From Melampsora larici-populina 98AG31 (Eukaryota; Basidiomycota; Pucciniomycetes; Pucciniales; Melampsoraceae), in NCBI RefSeq assembly GCF_000204055.1, contig NW_006768809.1, positions 136,691 through 200,690 of the forward strand: 64,000 nt of DNA, given 5' to 3'. Of the stretch, positions 11,901-25,300 are shown piece after piece. The position numbers and the translations under genes were made by a program. A model generated the notes under the pieces. The model was given only the letters and a program-made list of their open reading frames with translations. It had not been told where the DNA came from and did no database searches. The stretch's first letter is position 1; the number at the start of each line of letters is the position of its first letter.

Positions 11901-14900
11901 ATTTACAGACCGTGGATACCAAGTTGCAGATGAACAAGGCTAAAACGAAGTCTTTAGAACGCGAACTCTATGGTTAATTTCACCTTTATATTGCGAAATT
12001 CGACATTGAAGGCTGAATGAATTCTTTGATGCATATTTCTATATAGGTCTCGAAAAGAAAATCAAAGACGCAGCTGATGGGGAGACTGTTTCACAGTCGA
12101 TCAGTATCGCGGAAACGGAAATTCTTTCTTTGAATAGGTGACCTGACTTGTATCCTGGCATACGATTCTTGTTCATCCCGTAGATGGTGGCCAGATAGCT
12201 TACGATGCGGTTATATGTTACGAACGTTTGTAGTGAGCTCGATATCATCAAATATTCCGTTCGGTTTCATCAGAATTTGCTCGCGAAAGCCAAAAAGGGA
12301 AACAATTGCGGAGCTTGTCAAAGAGAATTCGGAGACGCACAGGAGATGCAGCGGTTTGAGCGTTTTGTCAGTTCTATTCTAGAAAACGAATCTTTCAAAA
12401 AACTCACATGTGCATTACTTTGAAATTCTCAGTGCAAAGACATGATCGAGCAGCTACCGAAAAAGAGAGCAATATATCAAAGTGAACTCAAAGAATGGCA
12501 GGAACAATTAGAACGGATGAAGAATTTATTGCCTGATGAGCTAGCAGTGAACAAGTTACGGGAAACAGAATTACCAAGCTTGGAAGAGGAGTTGAAAGAG
12601 CTCGAGTCCAAGTGGGCTGCTTCCAGTCATACATCCGAAGATGTATGAATGTTTTTATTACTATCCATTTTAGAATGACTTGATGCTAAGTGATCATATT
12701 TACAGGCTCGAAGAGACGTTGAGCGGCTCAAAGATCAGATGAGCGAACTGATGTTATGCAAGCGTTCAGTGATCGACATGACTCGAATGCGCCTCGAAGC
12801 TGACGACCTAGAGCGCGAGATACAGCGATTGGAATTTGAACTAGAAAACTCGGGCTCCACCAAGACGAGTGAAGTTGTGGAAGCTCAACTTGAAGCTTTA
12901 ACTACAAAACTGTGGGTGTCTTTCCTTCATATATCTACTTGACTTATTCCTTCGGGGCAACCCAGCGGGCTTTTCATTGGTTGAATAGATTCTTCTTTAC
13001 TTCTTTAACAGTGCGGAAGTGCGGAAAGAAGTGAATAGCTTGGTCACTGAAAGAGACAACAAAAGAGCATCTATTCAGGTGCTCGAGAACCAGATACATC
13101 AAATCGAGCTTGACCTGAATAATAAGAGACAACAGATCAAAGAACGAGAAGGATTTGAAAAGCAAAAGGAAGAATCGAGGACCGAAATTGCGCAATTGGA
13201 CGAGATGATCAAGGTGAGCATAGTATGGCTAGTACGTTCAAATTGAGATCTGACACCACATTTTTGATTCTTTCAAACTTTAGAAAATCGATGAGCACAT
13301 CAGAACGTTTGCTGAGCCCATTAGCCGACTGGAAAATGAGCTTAAAGAGCTCAGTGCTAGGAATTCGGGAGCTGAACTAGAAGTTGTCAAGAAAGTACAG
13401 ATGTATAATAAAAGTCTTAACCAGATTGAAACGATTAATCGAGAAATTGCCAAGTACGTGATCCTCGCTGTCTTATTTTAGTTTTGTCAACGCTTGAACA
13501 GCCCTCATACTCACATCTCACGGACACAATCGGTAGATTTGTTGAATCGGGTATTGAGACGAGTATGCAACGCTGTCAGGGAGAGATTGACCGACTGGAA
13601 CAGTTGATCAAACAGGCTACTCAAATGCTAGCAGAGTCGCAACAGACGTTGATCGATTTGGATCAAGAGTCGACGAAAGCAAAGGAATTTGAACGGAATA
13701 TCAGTGATAATATCAGATTACGAGCTCATCGGGACGAGATAGCTGGGTTGGAAAGCGCTTTGCAAGAATTGGACGTCGAAGGAGCTCGTGAGGCAAACAG
13801 GAAATATGATGAAGAGTATCATAAAGCTCGAAAGTTACAAGCGGATTTCCAGGCAGATGTGAGGAGGCTTTTGAGTTTTTTTGCTTGACATCAAATATTG
13901 ATTTCTTGCATAAATTATTTGGAACGTCCGAAATAGCATGCGAGGTTGGGCGGTGAGATTGGAATGGATAGAAAAAATCTAAAAGACAAGAAAAGTGAAA
14001 TGGACGTCGAGTTTAAGGATATCTTCAACCGACATCGTAATCAATTGATCAAAGTCAAGGTGGGTTTTGGGTTTTGCAGCCTTCTTCAGTCAAAAATCAC
14101 AAGTTGATATGTTTTCATGACGAAAATGAGATATAGACTGTTGAGATCGCGAATCAAGACTTGGATAAGTATGCAAAAGCGCTAGATCAGGCGATCATGA
14201 AGTACCATTCGCACAAGATGGCCGAGATAAACGATACTATTCAGACCTTATGGCAAAAGACTTATCAAGGGACAGGTGAGTTCGGTTTACCTCTACTTGA
14301 CACGATAAATATGTATTGTAAACGTTTCTTCTCTCGTTCCTCGTCAGACATCGATAAGATTTTGATCAAATCTGAAAACGAGAATGCAAAAAGCAATAGA
14401 TCTTATAACTATAGGGTAAGCGCAAGTAGGCATTCAATTTCTTCCCATTCAGGATAGCTGATACTTTCACGGTTTCCTATTAAAAATCCACTCGTAAAGG
14501 TGGTGATGTTGAAGGATCAAGTTGAGATGGATATGAGAGGTCGATGTTCTGCTGGACAAAAAGTTTTAGCTTCGATCATCATTCGATTGGCTTTGGCTGA
14601 ATCTTTTGGGACTAATTGTGGTATTCTTGCCTTGGATGAACCTACGACGAATCTTGATAAAGATAATATTAATGCTTTGGCTAATGCTCTTTCTGAGTGA
14701 GTTGGACTGTGTCAAGTATTGAAATCCTTTGTGTGGAAATCCTTATGACTCACGCCTGTTGGCTGGTTGCTTATCTATACTAGGATCATCAAAGAGAGAA
14801 GAGATCAAGCTAACTTTCAACTAGTCGTCATCGTGGGTTTCATTTTTTTAATCCTGACAGAATCTATACAGATCTGATTCATATCTTGTTCACTGATGGC

Positions 14901-15136
14901 TTTGTTGATCACTGCAGACGCACGACGAAGACTTTCTCAATCAATTAGGTCAATCTGACGTACTTGATAAATATTGGTAAGCTCATTCTACATTCTGAAG
15001 GACCTTAGACCCAAGTTCACAAGAGTAGAGTCTATGTTCAAATGCTAATTCCGAAATATTTTCTTCAAAATCCATTAGGCGTGTCAGTCGAAACACTCAA
15101 CAAAAGTCAATCATTGAACGTCAACGGTTGATGTGA
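8921..15136 (+). CDS. rad50: DNA repair ATPase Rad50 (MRN/MRX complex)
   Basis: Rad50 is the SMC-like ATPase of the Mre11-Rad50-Nbs1/Xrs2 complex that senses and processes DNA double-strand breaks in the nucleus. The first exon after the start reads [19 protein letters not shown] and then the Walker A motif VGHNGSGKT (about 9097-9125). Long heptad-rich coiled coils follow. The zinc hook CGACQREF is at about 12312-12335. The ABC signature [20 protein letters not shown] and Walker [13 protein letters not shown] are at about 14530-14660. The D/H-loop [11 protein letters not shown] follows at about 14920, and the protein ends ERQRLM at 15136. More than 20 short introns interrupt it. The coding start is inferred from a split ATG: AT at 8921-8922, an intron at 8923-9004, then GTCGACC. 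An internal fragment is duplicated at 30783-31416. Confidence 0.95.
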
Positions 15137-15757
15137 ACCAAAAGGAATGATTTACTGATTTACCAAGGAAATCAAAAACCTTGATCATCGTAGACTTGTC
15201 CCTTTAAACCTGGCGTCTTTTTGAAACTGGTTATGTATCAAGGAGTTTAGAAAAAAGTTTGGTCCGAAAATCTCTTTTTCAATGTTTCATAACATTTTTG
15301 TACCTTTATGATGAGTAAATTGATATGCAGTTAATAAAATAAACCTTAATTGGAGGAATTTGATGAGAGATGGCTCATGAGCAATATGAATAAACTCATC
15401 CAGATTTCTAGGTGGGTGGAATTGCCCTCAATAAAGACGAGGATGAATTTGATCATTGGGATCAATTCTCGATTTCAAATCAAGTGGCTATTTCAGACAG
15501 GATCAAAAGTTTCTCTCAAACTTATTAATGTATATACATCATACAACATACGAGGTAAAAAGTTTAAGCACAAATACAACATGTTTTTTTCAAGAACACA
15601 AAACTGACGACAATATTAAGATCACTTCTTGAGCATAAGACTAACCTGACGAAAAAGGAAAAAAAAGAAATTAAGCTCGAGGTTGGATTTTCAAGACAGA
15701 GCTGATGAAGTCCGACAAGAGAAGGCTTTGATTATTTTACTGCATAAAGCTTTGGTT
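15137..15757. other. Intergenic, convergent 3' ends
   Basis: This AT-rich stretch lies between the convergent Rad50 and J-domain-like genes. I recognise no domain in its short open frames. Confidence 0.5.
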
Positions 15758-17119
15758 TTAAGACCCCAATGGACTTCCAGGTTTGTTGAGGTGTGGACGG
15801 TCAAGATTGATTGAGACTCTTCTCTTTTGTTTGATTGGAGATCTCATTGCTTGTTGATCAAATCTTGGAGAAGTTTGAATTGAAGATGATTTATTATTAG
15901 GAGATTGAGAGTTTAAATGTTGTTGAAGATGATTAGCAAAGAATTGATTAAGAGAGAATTCCCATTGACGTTGAGAACGTTGTTGATCGATTAATTGACG
16001 TTCAGCACTAATCTTTTTAAATTCATCTCTTGCCGTTTGCCATCTTAATCTTCTTTCAGATGAATCCATTCCAATCGATCTACGTTCGAATTCAGCCAAG
16101 ATCATTAATTCTAATGCACTTCGATGTGATGATCGATTAGATTCGATTTCTAATTTTCTTCGAAGAGTTTCATTGGCAAAGAATTTCGAAACTTCTTCTC
16201 GTTTAGGTGATGGTAAGTTTGGATGTTTGATTCGTAAGTTTTGAATCTTTTCAAAAAACTCATTTAACCTTTTTTTGGCTAATTCTGAGGTGGAGGCTTC
16301 TTCTGTTGCTCTGGTTTTTGATTCGGTACTTTTTAACCATCCTTCAGCTAAGGTTTTTGATCTTTCGATTAATTGATCTTGTAGGGGAAAAAAACGAAAG
16401 TGTCTTCTTAGTTATTGGTTTGTTTAGAAAATGAGTTAACTTCCGACTACGGACAATTACTTACCTTTATCGAATTTAGATCGAATTTGATACCTCAAAG
16501 AATCGTACCTGTTCTTCCTATCTTTATTGCTTAAAACCTAATTAAAGGAGTCAAACGATGAAAAGAGTTAAAAACCATTTTTGGTTTGATCGAATCTTGT
16601 TGTTTTTTTGCTCTTCAAGATGATGGATCAAAAGTTGGTTCGAACCTCATAAGCATGTTTAATGATTTTAGAATAAGTCACAGCTCTTGCATGATCCTCA
16701 GTTCCGATAGTAAAATTATTAGGATCATGTAAAGCAGCTTGAGTAAAGTAAGCTTGATGGATTTCTTTGGCGTTTAGATCTTCTGTTGATGGTAATTGAA
16801 GTACTAATGCAATCGAAAGAAAGAAAACTTAGTTGGATTGATTAAAAGATGGATGGATGATAAGAGAATGATTACCTTTATACCAATTTGGATAGATTGG
16901 AGGAGTTGATCTTTGATTGTTTGATTGAGATTGTTGAACTGGATTGTGGTTCATGATTATTAGTTTTTGATCTTGAAGTCGATGTTGAGTGAGTTGATGA
17001 GATGGAATGGTCAACTGTTCTGGAACATTAAGCTGAGGAAGTGAAGTGAAGTGAAGTGGTTCTGTTTTGAATCGATCGGATTTAAATTCAATCGAATCTT
17101 GCCCTCGTTCCTTTCTCAT
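15758..17119 (-). CDS. J-domain-like protein with rearranged HPD motif
   Basis: Four exons join in frame: 17119-16876, 16803-16646, 16537-16465 and 16377-15758 (364 aa). After a Gln/Asn-rich N terminus, residues about 82-145 resemble a J domain: LPSTEDLNAKEIHQAYFTQA, then AYEVLSNKDRKNRYDSLRYQ. The position of the catalytic His-Pro-Asp reads His-Asp-Pro (TQAALHDPNNF), so stimulation of an Hsp70 ATPase is doubtful. Such proteins are known as J-like (type IV). The C-terminal half is charged and helical (FFEKIQNLRIKHP, RRSIGMDSSERRLRWQTARD). A mitochondrial Zim17/Pam16-like role cannot be told from sequence. Confidence 0.7.
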
Positions 17120-17938
17120 ATCAAACTTTAAATTCTCATCGACTCATCTTCCATTCCTGGATCATTCCTTCGGCCAAACTTCACGCGTTTGGACTCGGGG
17201 ATATGTTAACACCTTCAAAGTCTTTCTTTACATCTCACGCTACAAGAAATAATCAAGACGAAATGGCAGCTTCAGTGGTGCAAAAGCCCAAGCGCCGCAA
17301 TAACCCGGTGTGCCATAGCCCCTATCATCAAAAGATTATTTTAAAGAGACCTTTGAGTTTAGAAGGGTTGCACGTCACTTTGGACCATGAAGTAGATTTT
17401 TTGTTGGAAAATACTGAATCCAGCCCGGTGCTTGAAACTCTGACCCCCCGGTTCACTTTGTATCTACTCTTGATAGCTCTTGATCCCACGTAATTTGTTT
17501 GTGGCTTGACATTCCGGGCAGTTGCTTGAAAGCTCGTCCATTTCATGTCATCTGAATTACCTTACTACCACATTTTAGTGGAGATAGGAACGTAAGCTGA
17601 AATTGCTTTCAGCTCACATTTATGTTTGCCCATTGTTTCCTTGTATGGTTTTGTTTGTCCACCGCTCACGGGGGTTTGCGGTGCTACATGAGAGCAGAAG
17701 GCTTGGTGGGTGCATCTCTTTGATCTCTTCTTGTCAAAAGGAAGAGGTCTCAGAAAGGCAAGAGAGAACATAAGATAATAGGTCAGAATGAATGAGAAAA
17801 AGAGACTAGATTGGATTTGTAGGAAAGAACATTCATTCTTCTATATGTTGGTACTTGAGAATGGATTGATGAAAGAAACAGATCAATACATGTCATAAAA
17901 TAGTAAGTGATGTCATGATTGTAAAAAGAAAAAAGAAA
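17120..17938. other. Intergenic, no gene supported
   Basis: A 96-residue plus-strand frame (17203-17493) and a 68-residue minus-strand frame (17771-17565) are open, but neither has a recognisable domain. The 5' end of the J-domain-like gene is at the left edge. Confidence 0.4.
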
Positions 17939-19130
17939 TCATGAAGGACTAATTATCTCAATCTTCTCTACCTGTCCAATAAGATTCTTTCCCTTCAGCC
18001 TACTTTGTTTGTGGGGCTTTGAAGCACATATGTCATACATATTGTCATGTTTATCCTTGAAATTTGATGTTAATTCATCAAGTTTGAAACCTTTTGAAAC
18101 ACAAATTGCTTCTTTCAGTAGAGTTGATAGTTTTATGTCTCTGAAGTTCAGTCCCAGAGCAATTTTCTTTACTCTGTATCTCAGCATGTACTGCATCTTT
18201 GGGTAAATAACTATGATTAGAATAGTTTCTTGTGGGCATCTTGAACAAGTTCTTTTGATACTTCAGGGGGATTGGCTCTACAGTTGTATCTTGGTGGCCT
18301 GAGAACGTCACAAAGAAACAGGAATCAACATTAGGATCAAAATCTTGTGAATGATCATAATTACCTGGCAAGCTGGCCTCAGTACAGCAGCCGCAAGTGT
18401 TTTCCCCAAGTCCTGACTCTAACCCCAACTGGACATTGATTGATGAGGATCAGATGTAATTGCACCCTTATCAGTAGTACTAGGAGCTCTAGGAGCTTTG
18501 AACACACTTTCTTCTGCTGTGTCTTTGTGCCTCAAGTTTATGATAGGATAACTTGTTTCTTGTGACAACTCCAATTGAGATTTGGAAGTACCAACATAAT
18601 CATGATCTGCGGGAATATTTCTTATAGCTGGGTTAGACCTTGGTGAAGACCCCAACCATTGTGGTTCACTAGTGAGGCTGCCAGGCCCAGAATACCGTGG
18701 ACTGGTAAGGATAAATGTGTAGAGGGGTTGTCATATAGATTCATTGTATTTGGAAAACATTGAGGTTGTAGCTTCAAACTCGAGTCTTGCATGTTTCCAG
18801 CTCTTGCCTGTGCTTGCCTTGGGTAGACACTGACTCCTACCCCAAAAGATATATTTTCTTCAAGTAAATTGCCAGCATGTTGACTGTTCAGGTCCCGGTC
18901 CCCAAAAGCCTGGCTAGTCAGATGTGCTTGGCTGGCTTGCATACCATCAAAGGCATCATTACTCTCATCGATCATTCTGTAAACTTCAAGCAAGCATCTT
19001 GATTCTGAGATCATTGCCATGTTACCTAATTAACAACTTCCTGTATGGAATCCAAGTCCAAATGTTCTTTCTCTGAGATCACTGATACTTCTTCGCTCAT
19101 TCCAAAATCAACATTGTCCTTGAATGTCAT
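17939..19130 (-). CDS. Unrecognised multi-exon or decaying coding stretch
   Basis: Consecutive minus-strand frames overlap or abut: a first piece near 19130-19030 (FKDNVDFGMSEEVSVISEK), then 19020-18622, 18655-18419, 18428-18078 and 18196-17939. The composition is protein-like (EVYRMIDESNDAFDGMQ, HKDTAEESVFKAPRAP, LNFRDIKLSTLLKEAI). I could not settle splice junctions and recognise no domain. It could be a lineage-specific gene with introns or a frameshifted pseudogene. Confidence 0.35.
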
Positions 19131-19357
19131 ACAAACATGATTATCAATGCAAATACGTAAATCATGCTCATTGAAAAATATCTATAGTACAAAAGAATCA
19201 TCAGTTCCACTTATGAAAATCAAAAAAGCAAAATGTATCAATAACCATAAACATTCAAAAATCTTAACAATCCATCTAAAAAGTACCAGTCATTCTATTT
19301 CCTATCCCCAGATCCAGTGTCTAGACAATATACTGTACAAGAGATCCAATATCATGA

Positions 19358-21973
19358 TTACTTTTCAGGTTTATTCCGACTTGATGAACTTGATTTATTG
19401 GCGTTGGCTAAAACTTCATCAGCTTTCTTTTGCCTCCATTCACATCCTGATCGAAATTCACACGGTCTAGGAAAATTCATATCCGTTGCAATTTGACATT
19501 AGCCCACTTCGAGTCAAATGGCTGCTCTCTTCCGCATCTCCAAACAAGATGTTAAAAAGAATGAAGAAAGTCACTTGCCTACATCGATCAATCTCAGTGA
19601 CAGGTACACCGGCAGGTTCTCGTTCGCCATTCCAGAAGGACAGAGCACTTTCGAGAAAATTGTCTAATAGGCGACGATCATATCCTAATAAGACAGACGC
19701 AATTAAACCTTTTTCTTTCCTTTTGTATGACACTCTCGGTTCGGCTACTTCAGATTTTGAGCCGGATGATGGCAGCACCTCTTCTTTTTCAATTGAGTTG
19801 GTCTCAACTTCGGGTTGGTTCAAGTTAGTGTTTCTACAATCTTCTTTTTGGAGTGATTCCGAAGGTTTGCTCGTTGGTTTAACATCTGTAGCTAGAGTGC
19901 TTTCAGTCTGATTCGTGCTTTTCACTTGGCCTTCATCAGGAACAGCGATTTTCGAATCGGCTAATGAGTTTGAGATCGCTCGAGCTATTTGTTCCTCTTC
20001 CTCAGCTTGGGTTCTAGGTAAAACAACTTTAGCCTTCTCGTTGGGTGCCATCCTCAGTTCTAATTGTTTTGGTTTCTTTCGACTTGTCTCTCTTGTACGA
20101 TATACGATTTCCAACGTGTCACTGGACTTATTTCCACCACTCAACTTTGACATTTCTCTTAAGAGCAAATCATACATCTGTCTCAGGTTCATTGGTAATT
20201 CATCCTTGCCTTGTGTGAGTGGTAGGATCTGTTCTATGAATTCAGCGCTAAAAGTTTCATTCTCATCAAGTTGAAGTCGATCACATAGTTTAGTAAAATC
20301 GAGTGATCGTGTTGATAATTGATCATATAGCAATTTATACAGCATCAACTGAAAGCCTAAAGACCAAGATGAGATAAAACATCAATGGAAGTTTCTTCTA
20401 ACGATCTTATGAAATAATAGCAGAGTGGAACATACGAGTGGATTCGGTGAACAGAGACGGCGGTAAGCTTGTATCTGGCCTAAAAAACCAACCTGGCATC
20501 AATGAGATATGAGAGTCAGACTGAGTTAAGTAAAACATGTCTTGACCTTGTCTTGTTATCGCTAATCATGACCACAGGGTATGATGGGCCCGGTTGCTCA
20601 TTCTGTACACTTTTCTGTGGTTGAGATTGTGTATTAGAGGATGGCGAGAAGAAGTCATCCAGTGTGCGACCTACTCGAGTAGGATCACGCGGTTCAATGT
20701 ATTGTGGCTTGGGGTCGAGTTCAAGTTGATCGATTATCCCTAAGACGAGAAAGTCACCGACGAAGCCCCACTAATGAGTCATTGACAGCGTCGACGGATC
20801 TTAGTGTTATGATTGAGCCGCAAAAGAACGAAGTGCGGAGAAAAACAAATTTACCACACTCAATTCACGCTGCAGACATATCGGAAATGCAAGAAGACTT
20901 TCTGGTATCAGACGGACGCTATTGAAGTAGTTTGTAAGGAGAGGAGTCGGGAACATTTTTCACGTACCGTGATACCAGTATCGCGGAGTATATCTAGATT
21001 GATGATGGTATTCAATATTCTAAACAATGCAAGCAGACTTCACATCAGTTCTTGTTCCATGACTCTCTCAAGATCATATATGAAAATAAAATCAAGATCC
21101 ACTTCAATCCCCAAATGTCAACAGCTGAAACAGTTCTGATCGGGATTTTGTCAGGTACGATTTCTTTTTCCAACTTAGTATGAACCTATAGATCGAAAGA
21201 TTGAATCAGATTTATCACCAAAGCCCTCCAGTAAGAATCAGAGAAATTCCTTCACTCACAGCTGTACCACCATCCAAAACTTTTTGACGCGTGAACATTG
21301 CGTCTGAATTGATTTTGATTTCCGTCCCTGCACGAGTGATGATCGATTTTGGTCTACTTTTTGGTGGCAGGTATCTTTTACCTAGTAGCCCATATTCTAC
21401 TTGAGTCTCACACCAGGCTGTACATATGTTTACGCGTGTTTGTTTGAACAAGAGAAAATTACGCGTCTAGTTATTTTCATTCATTCTTTTTTGGAAATAT
21501 GATCACGAGGGACAAACCGCATGATACGATATCGCTAACTGCTTGGTATTTTTTTGTAAAAGGACGTCAGATATGGTTGTATACGGCACAAGTATTCAAT
21601 TTTGCGAACCTGATAGAAAACCACGTCTGGCGCGATATCTTTGATAGAGACTTGTGCTAGAGTTCCAGAGAGAGTTGTTCATTGATTTCATAGTCGGATT
21701 GATAGAAGGAGCTACTATAGCACTGTTCAAATCAGTTGTGCTTGTCTCGGGTTCACATTCGATTATCAGATGAGTGGGCGGCGTGATTGGATGTGAATTT
21801 GATAGCTCTTTCTTGACGGGATTTGATGTAGCTTGAGCTTGTTTCGAGATAAAATCAGCTTGTATTTGATCTATGATGGCCAATGCTTCTTCGTCCCATA
21901 TCACTTCATCGTATTCAGATTCTGGTGTACTATTCTTGCTTGTTTTGTTATTAGTTTCATGAGAGAGGTTCAT
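19358..21973 (-). CDS. exo5: Exonuclease V (Exo5/Dem1 family, 4Fe-4S)
   Basis: Exo5 is a single-strand DNA exonuclease with an iron-sulfur cluster; in yeast it acts in mitochondria. Exon 1 (21973-21610) ends RYRARRGFLS. A 21-nt microexon (21538-21518) adds VSDIVSC. The next exon from 21416 opens AWCETQVEYGLLGKRY and continues ITRAGTEIKI, the family's conserved cluster-binding and nuclease entry. A helical region follows (LLYDQLSTRSLDFTKLCDRL), then GYDRRLLDNFLESALSFWNG and the cysteine cluster DRCRPCEFRSGCEWRQKK, joined across an intron at 19578-19467. The last exon ends at 19358. The middle exons between 21215 and 20348 are not fully resolved. SART3 starts 340 bp away, divergently. Confidence 0.88.
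21518..21538 (-). other. exo5: Predicted 21-nt microexon of exo5
   Basis: Exon 1 ends TCA G and the next long exon begins CC TGG TGT. The 21 bases between GCAG and GTTTGT on the minus strand encode VSDIVSC in phase. This gives GFLSVSDIVSCAWCE, matching the Exo5 pattern of a short LSVTDL-x-P segment just before WCE. Confidence 0.75.
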
Positions 21974-22312
21974 CTGCTGAACAGGAATTCGGATTCGTTT
22001 GTGCTTGGTAGATGAATAAACTTGAATATACTGAAGTAATCAATATCTTGAAGAAGTTAATGGAAATGTCCAACTCTCTTCAACCTTTCATCATGCTGAG
22101 CCTTCAACACATCCGGTAGGCACTGACAACCTACATACACCGAGTCGGGCCGGACTGCGACAGGCGAGTCTACATACAAGGCTGAGAGATGCTAAAGATG
22201 AGGGAGACAGAGATCGAGGTTTGTGAATTTCAGTTTGGTGGTTTTGTTCTTTACCTTCAACGTCATATCCATTTCTTATTCCAGTGATTGTTTACTCATC
22301 TTCATATCCAAG
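21974..22312. promoter_or_regulatory. Divergent intergenic region between exo5 and SART3
   Basis: 339 bp separate the two divergent start codons, so the promoters are adjacent or shared. No specific site is claimed. Confidence 0.45.
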
Positions 22313-25300
22313 ATGGAAGCCACTTCCAATTCTCAGCTTGAAACAGATCAAATATCTGCACCGGCCGATGACCAGGATGCAATCTTCAACGAGATGTTAG
22401 AAGTGATGTCTGCTTTGCAGTCCAACCCTTTCGATTTCGCACTCCACCAACGAAACGTCGCGGTGTGTCGAAAGCTTGGAGCTGCCACTATTGAGGAATT
22501 GTCTCAAGCTAGAAATCTGATGTCCGAGTACTTTCCAGTGAGAGATGGTTAGTCATGATCATCATGATTGACATTTTCCAGGCTCTCACTGACGATCGGT
22601 GATGGGTTTCAGACTTCTTCTTGGAATGGATCAACGATTTGATGGCCAGCCAAGAGGATCCCTATGATCCAAATTCAGTGGAAGCCGTCTTGGAATTATA
22701 TCAACAGGCTTCCTCGTATGCGTTTTGTAAGACATCGCTTGTCCACCAGACCAAAGACGACCCATACTTCATGAACTCAGTGACTATGTTTTTGTAGTCC
22801 CGACAATTGAAAGTGCACGACTGCAGTACGTCATCGGACTCTATTACCACGCTCGAGGACTTGAACAACCCACAGGGGATCTTGCCACTTTGATGGAGGA
22901 GTCTATCAATGAAACTAAAATGGAAGAGGATTCAGTGAATGGTGTAAAAACGGCAGAACAGTCGCCATTGAAAGACTTGTTGACAGATGATAAAGTTCGC
23001 GAAGTTGCTGTTGATGTATTGGACAAAATGGGATACCACTTGGTCGAGGTCAGCCCTTAAGATCTGATTGTGACTTTTTGCATACGCGAGCTTGTAGTAA
23101 TGTGTGTTTGGGATATGGTCACTTTCTGGATATCATCAGAGTTCCAAGATCTGGAACGCATGGGCGCTCTATGAGTTTGACACTCTTCAAAAAGATTGGG
23201 GGTAAGGAATATCTCTAACATTTGACTCAGGTTATTGTACTCACAACCATTCTTCAAGGTCCGATGCAATCGCGCGATTCAAATTGTTTCTCCAATCCAG
23301 ACTTCGGGTTCCTCACCTAGGTAATGAAACACATGCTTATCTTTAGTGCTAATAGCTCCATAACTATAATGTTTCCATTACATATCATGCTTCTTTAGAA
23401 AGCGACCAAACCTTTCAGCTATATTCAAACTTTATCACAAAACATGAAAACGAAAGCTACGAAGAGGAGATGGTGGCGGTTAATGAGTTGTATAGTCCTG
23501 CTCGTCAACAAAAGCAGGATCGAGAAGTTCACGAATCGCAACTGGTCAGTAGCTTTGACTGAAATCCTTTGTGAATATCTCAGATATGGCTGATATATAT
23601 GTTTTGGGATGATTAATTTTCCAGAGAAAGTCTATCTATTCTGCCGAAGCTTATATCAAATATCTTGCTTGGGAGACAACAACAAAAAATACCAACTTCA
23701 ACCTGGTTAGCACACTGTTCGAACGCGCAATCCATGACCATCCAAATTCAGTTGAAATATGGGGAGAATATTTTCGCTATCTGGTGCGCACCCTGATACC
23801 CTCTTATTGAGTTTTGATATTGAACTCAGTCATGTAATGCAACAGAATAAAGTCAGTCAGGATCCTTCCTGGGCTATATGTGCAGCGCGCCGAGCGATTC
23901 GTACCACACCCTGGTCTGGAGAGATTTGGGAGGCTGCCATAAGAACCTTTGTAAGCTTGTCCATTCTTGAGTATTATTGGTTCTATCGGTCTAGTAAACT
24001 TGAAGATGAATCAGGAACGAAACGGCCAAACGGCTGAAAGCGTTGAAGAGCTCTGCGACAAAGCGATCAACTCCAAGTTTCTCGAGCAAGATGTAGAAGC
24101 TATTGTCGCGTTTAGTATTGGTAGGGCTGACTTTCATCGCAGGAGGCTTGATGCGTACTGTGAGTAGATCGACTCCATGCGCTAATGAGCGGGTCGAGAT
24201 TGTTTATCTATCTTTCGCATGCTCAGTGGCAGCAGGTGGTGTGGACAACGTGGAACAGGTGGATGCACTAATGCAAGCCACTGTAAAAGCTTTGAACTAT
24301 GGAATCGACCATGTCAAGAAAGGTGTGTTTCGACATGTCACTAAGAGAGCGGAGCTGGCTGACATATGAACATCCTCTAGTACCCAATCAATTTGGTGAC
24401 CCAGCATGTCGACTGGAAAAGTATCTAACGGCTTTGGTGCGTTTTATTTAATAAATGTCGTCTTCACATACCTGACATGCGGTGCAATGGTAGCTCGAAC
24501 ACCATGGCCGTGAAGACGATGCCGCAAAAGTCTGGCAGAAAGCTACAAAACAATATCGCGAGAGTTATTCAATTTGGATTTCGGCCGCCGATTATGAAAT
24601 GTTTGTCTTGACATTGCATGAATGGCCTTCTACCTGTCTGGATCTGATACTCTTTTCGTGTCTGTAGTCGCCGAGGTGATCTAAAGCGAGCTCGGGAATA
24701 CTACAAGAAAGCTGCGAATTCCAAGTTGGACTACCCGGAATATCTACTCCAAGCTTGGATCACATTTGAGCATCATTATGGCAGTCTAGAAGATTTAGAA
24801 TACGCGGTGACAAAAACTAATAATTTGATGAAAGGTATCGCAGCCAGGAGAAAAAGGGTAAGTTGAGCCAATCTGCTGATCTATCGCCGTCGCTTTTCCA
24901 CTTACCGCGAAGTATGTGGGGTTGTAGGAACTGGAGCAGCAGTCAGGATTACTCCAACAAACGAGTGATCAATCCCGCCCTATTGAAATCAGTGAAACGA
25001 AAGATTTGCCTAAAGCATCTGCCGAAGTAGATACTGAAGTGAAAAAGCGCAAGGCGGAGGCGGCCGACGATATACCCAATGGAGGTGAAGAAAAGCGGGC
25101 TCGTTTTGGTATGCGACACGATGATCTTGTTGTACCAACATTATTGGAAGCTGATCTTTACTTTCTGCATGATCATAAGACTCGGCGCCCGCACGAAACG
25201 TGGAAGGGGAAGAATTGAAAAGGTAGACTCTCTGCTATTCCAGGGTGTCGACAACAGGCTGATGGCTTATGATGTCCTACTTTTCGTATTCGGCCTCAGA

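Noticed and set aside
19486..20274. Two long plus-strand frames of 141 and 119 residues
   Set aside because: They are antisense to the Exo5 exon, which has clear family motifs.
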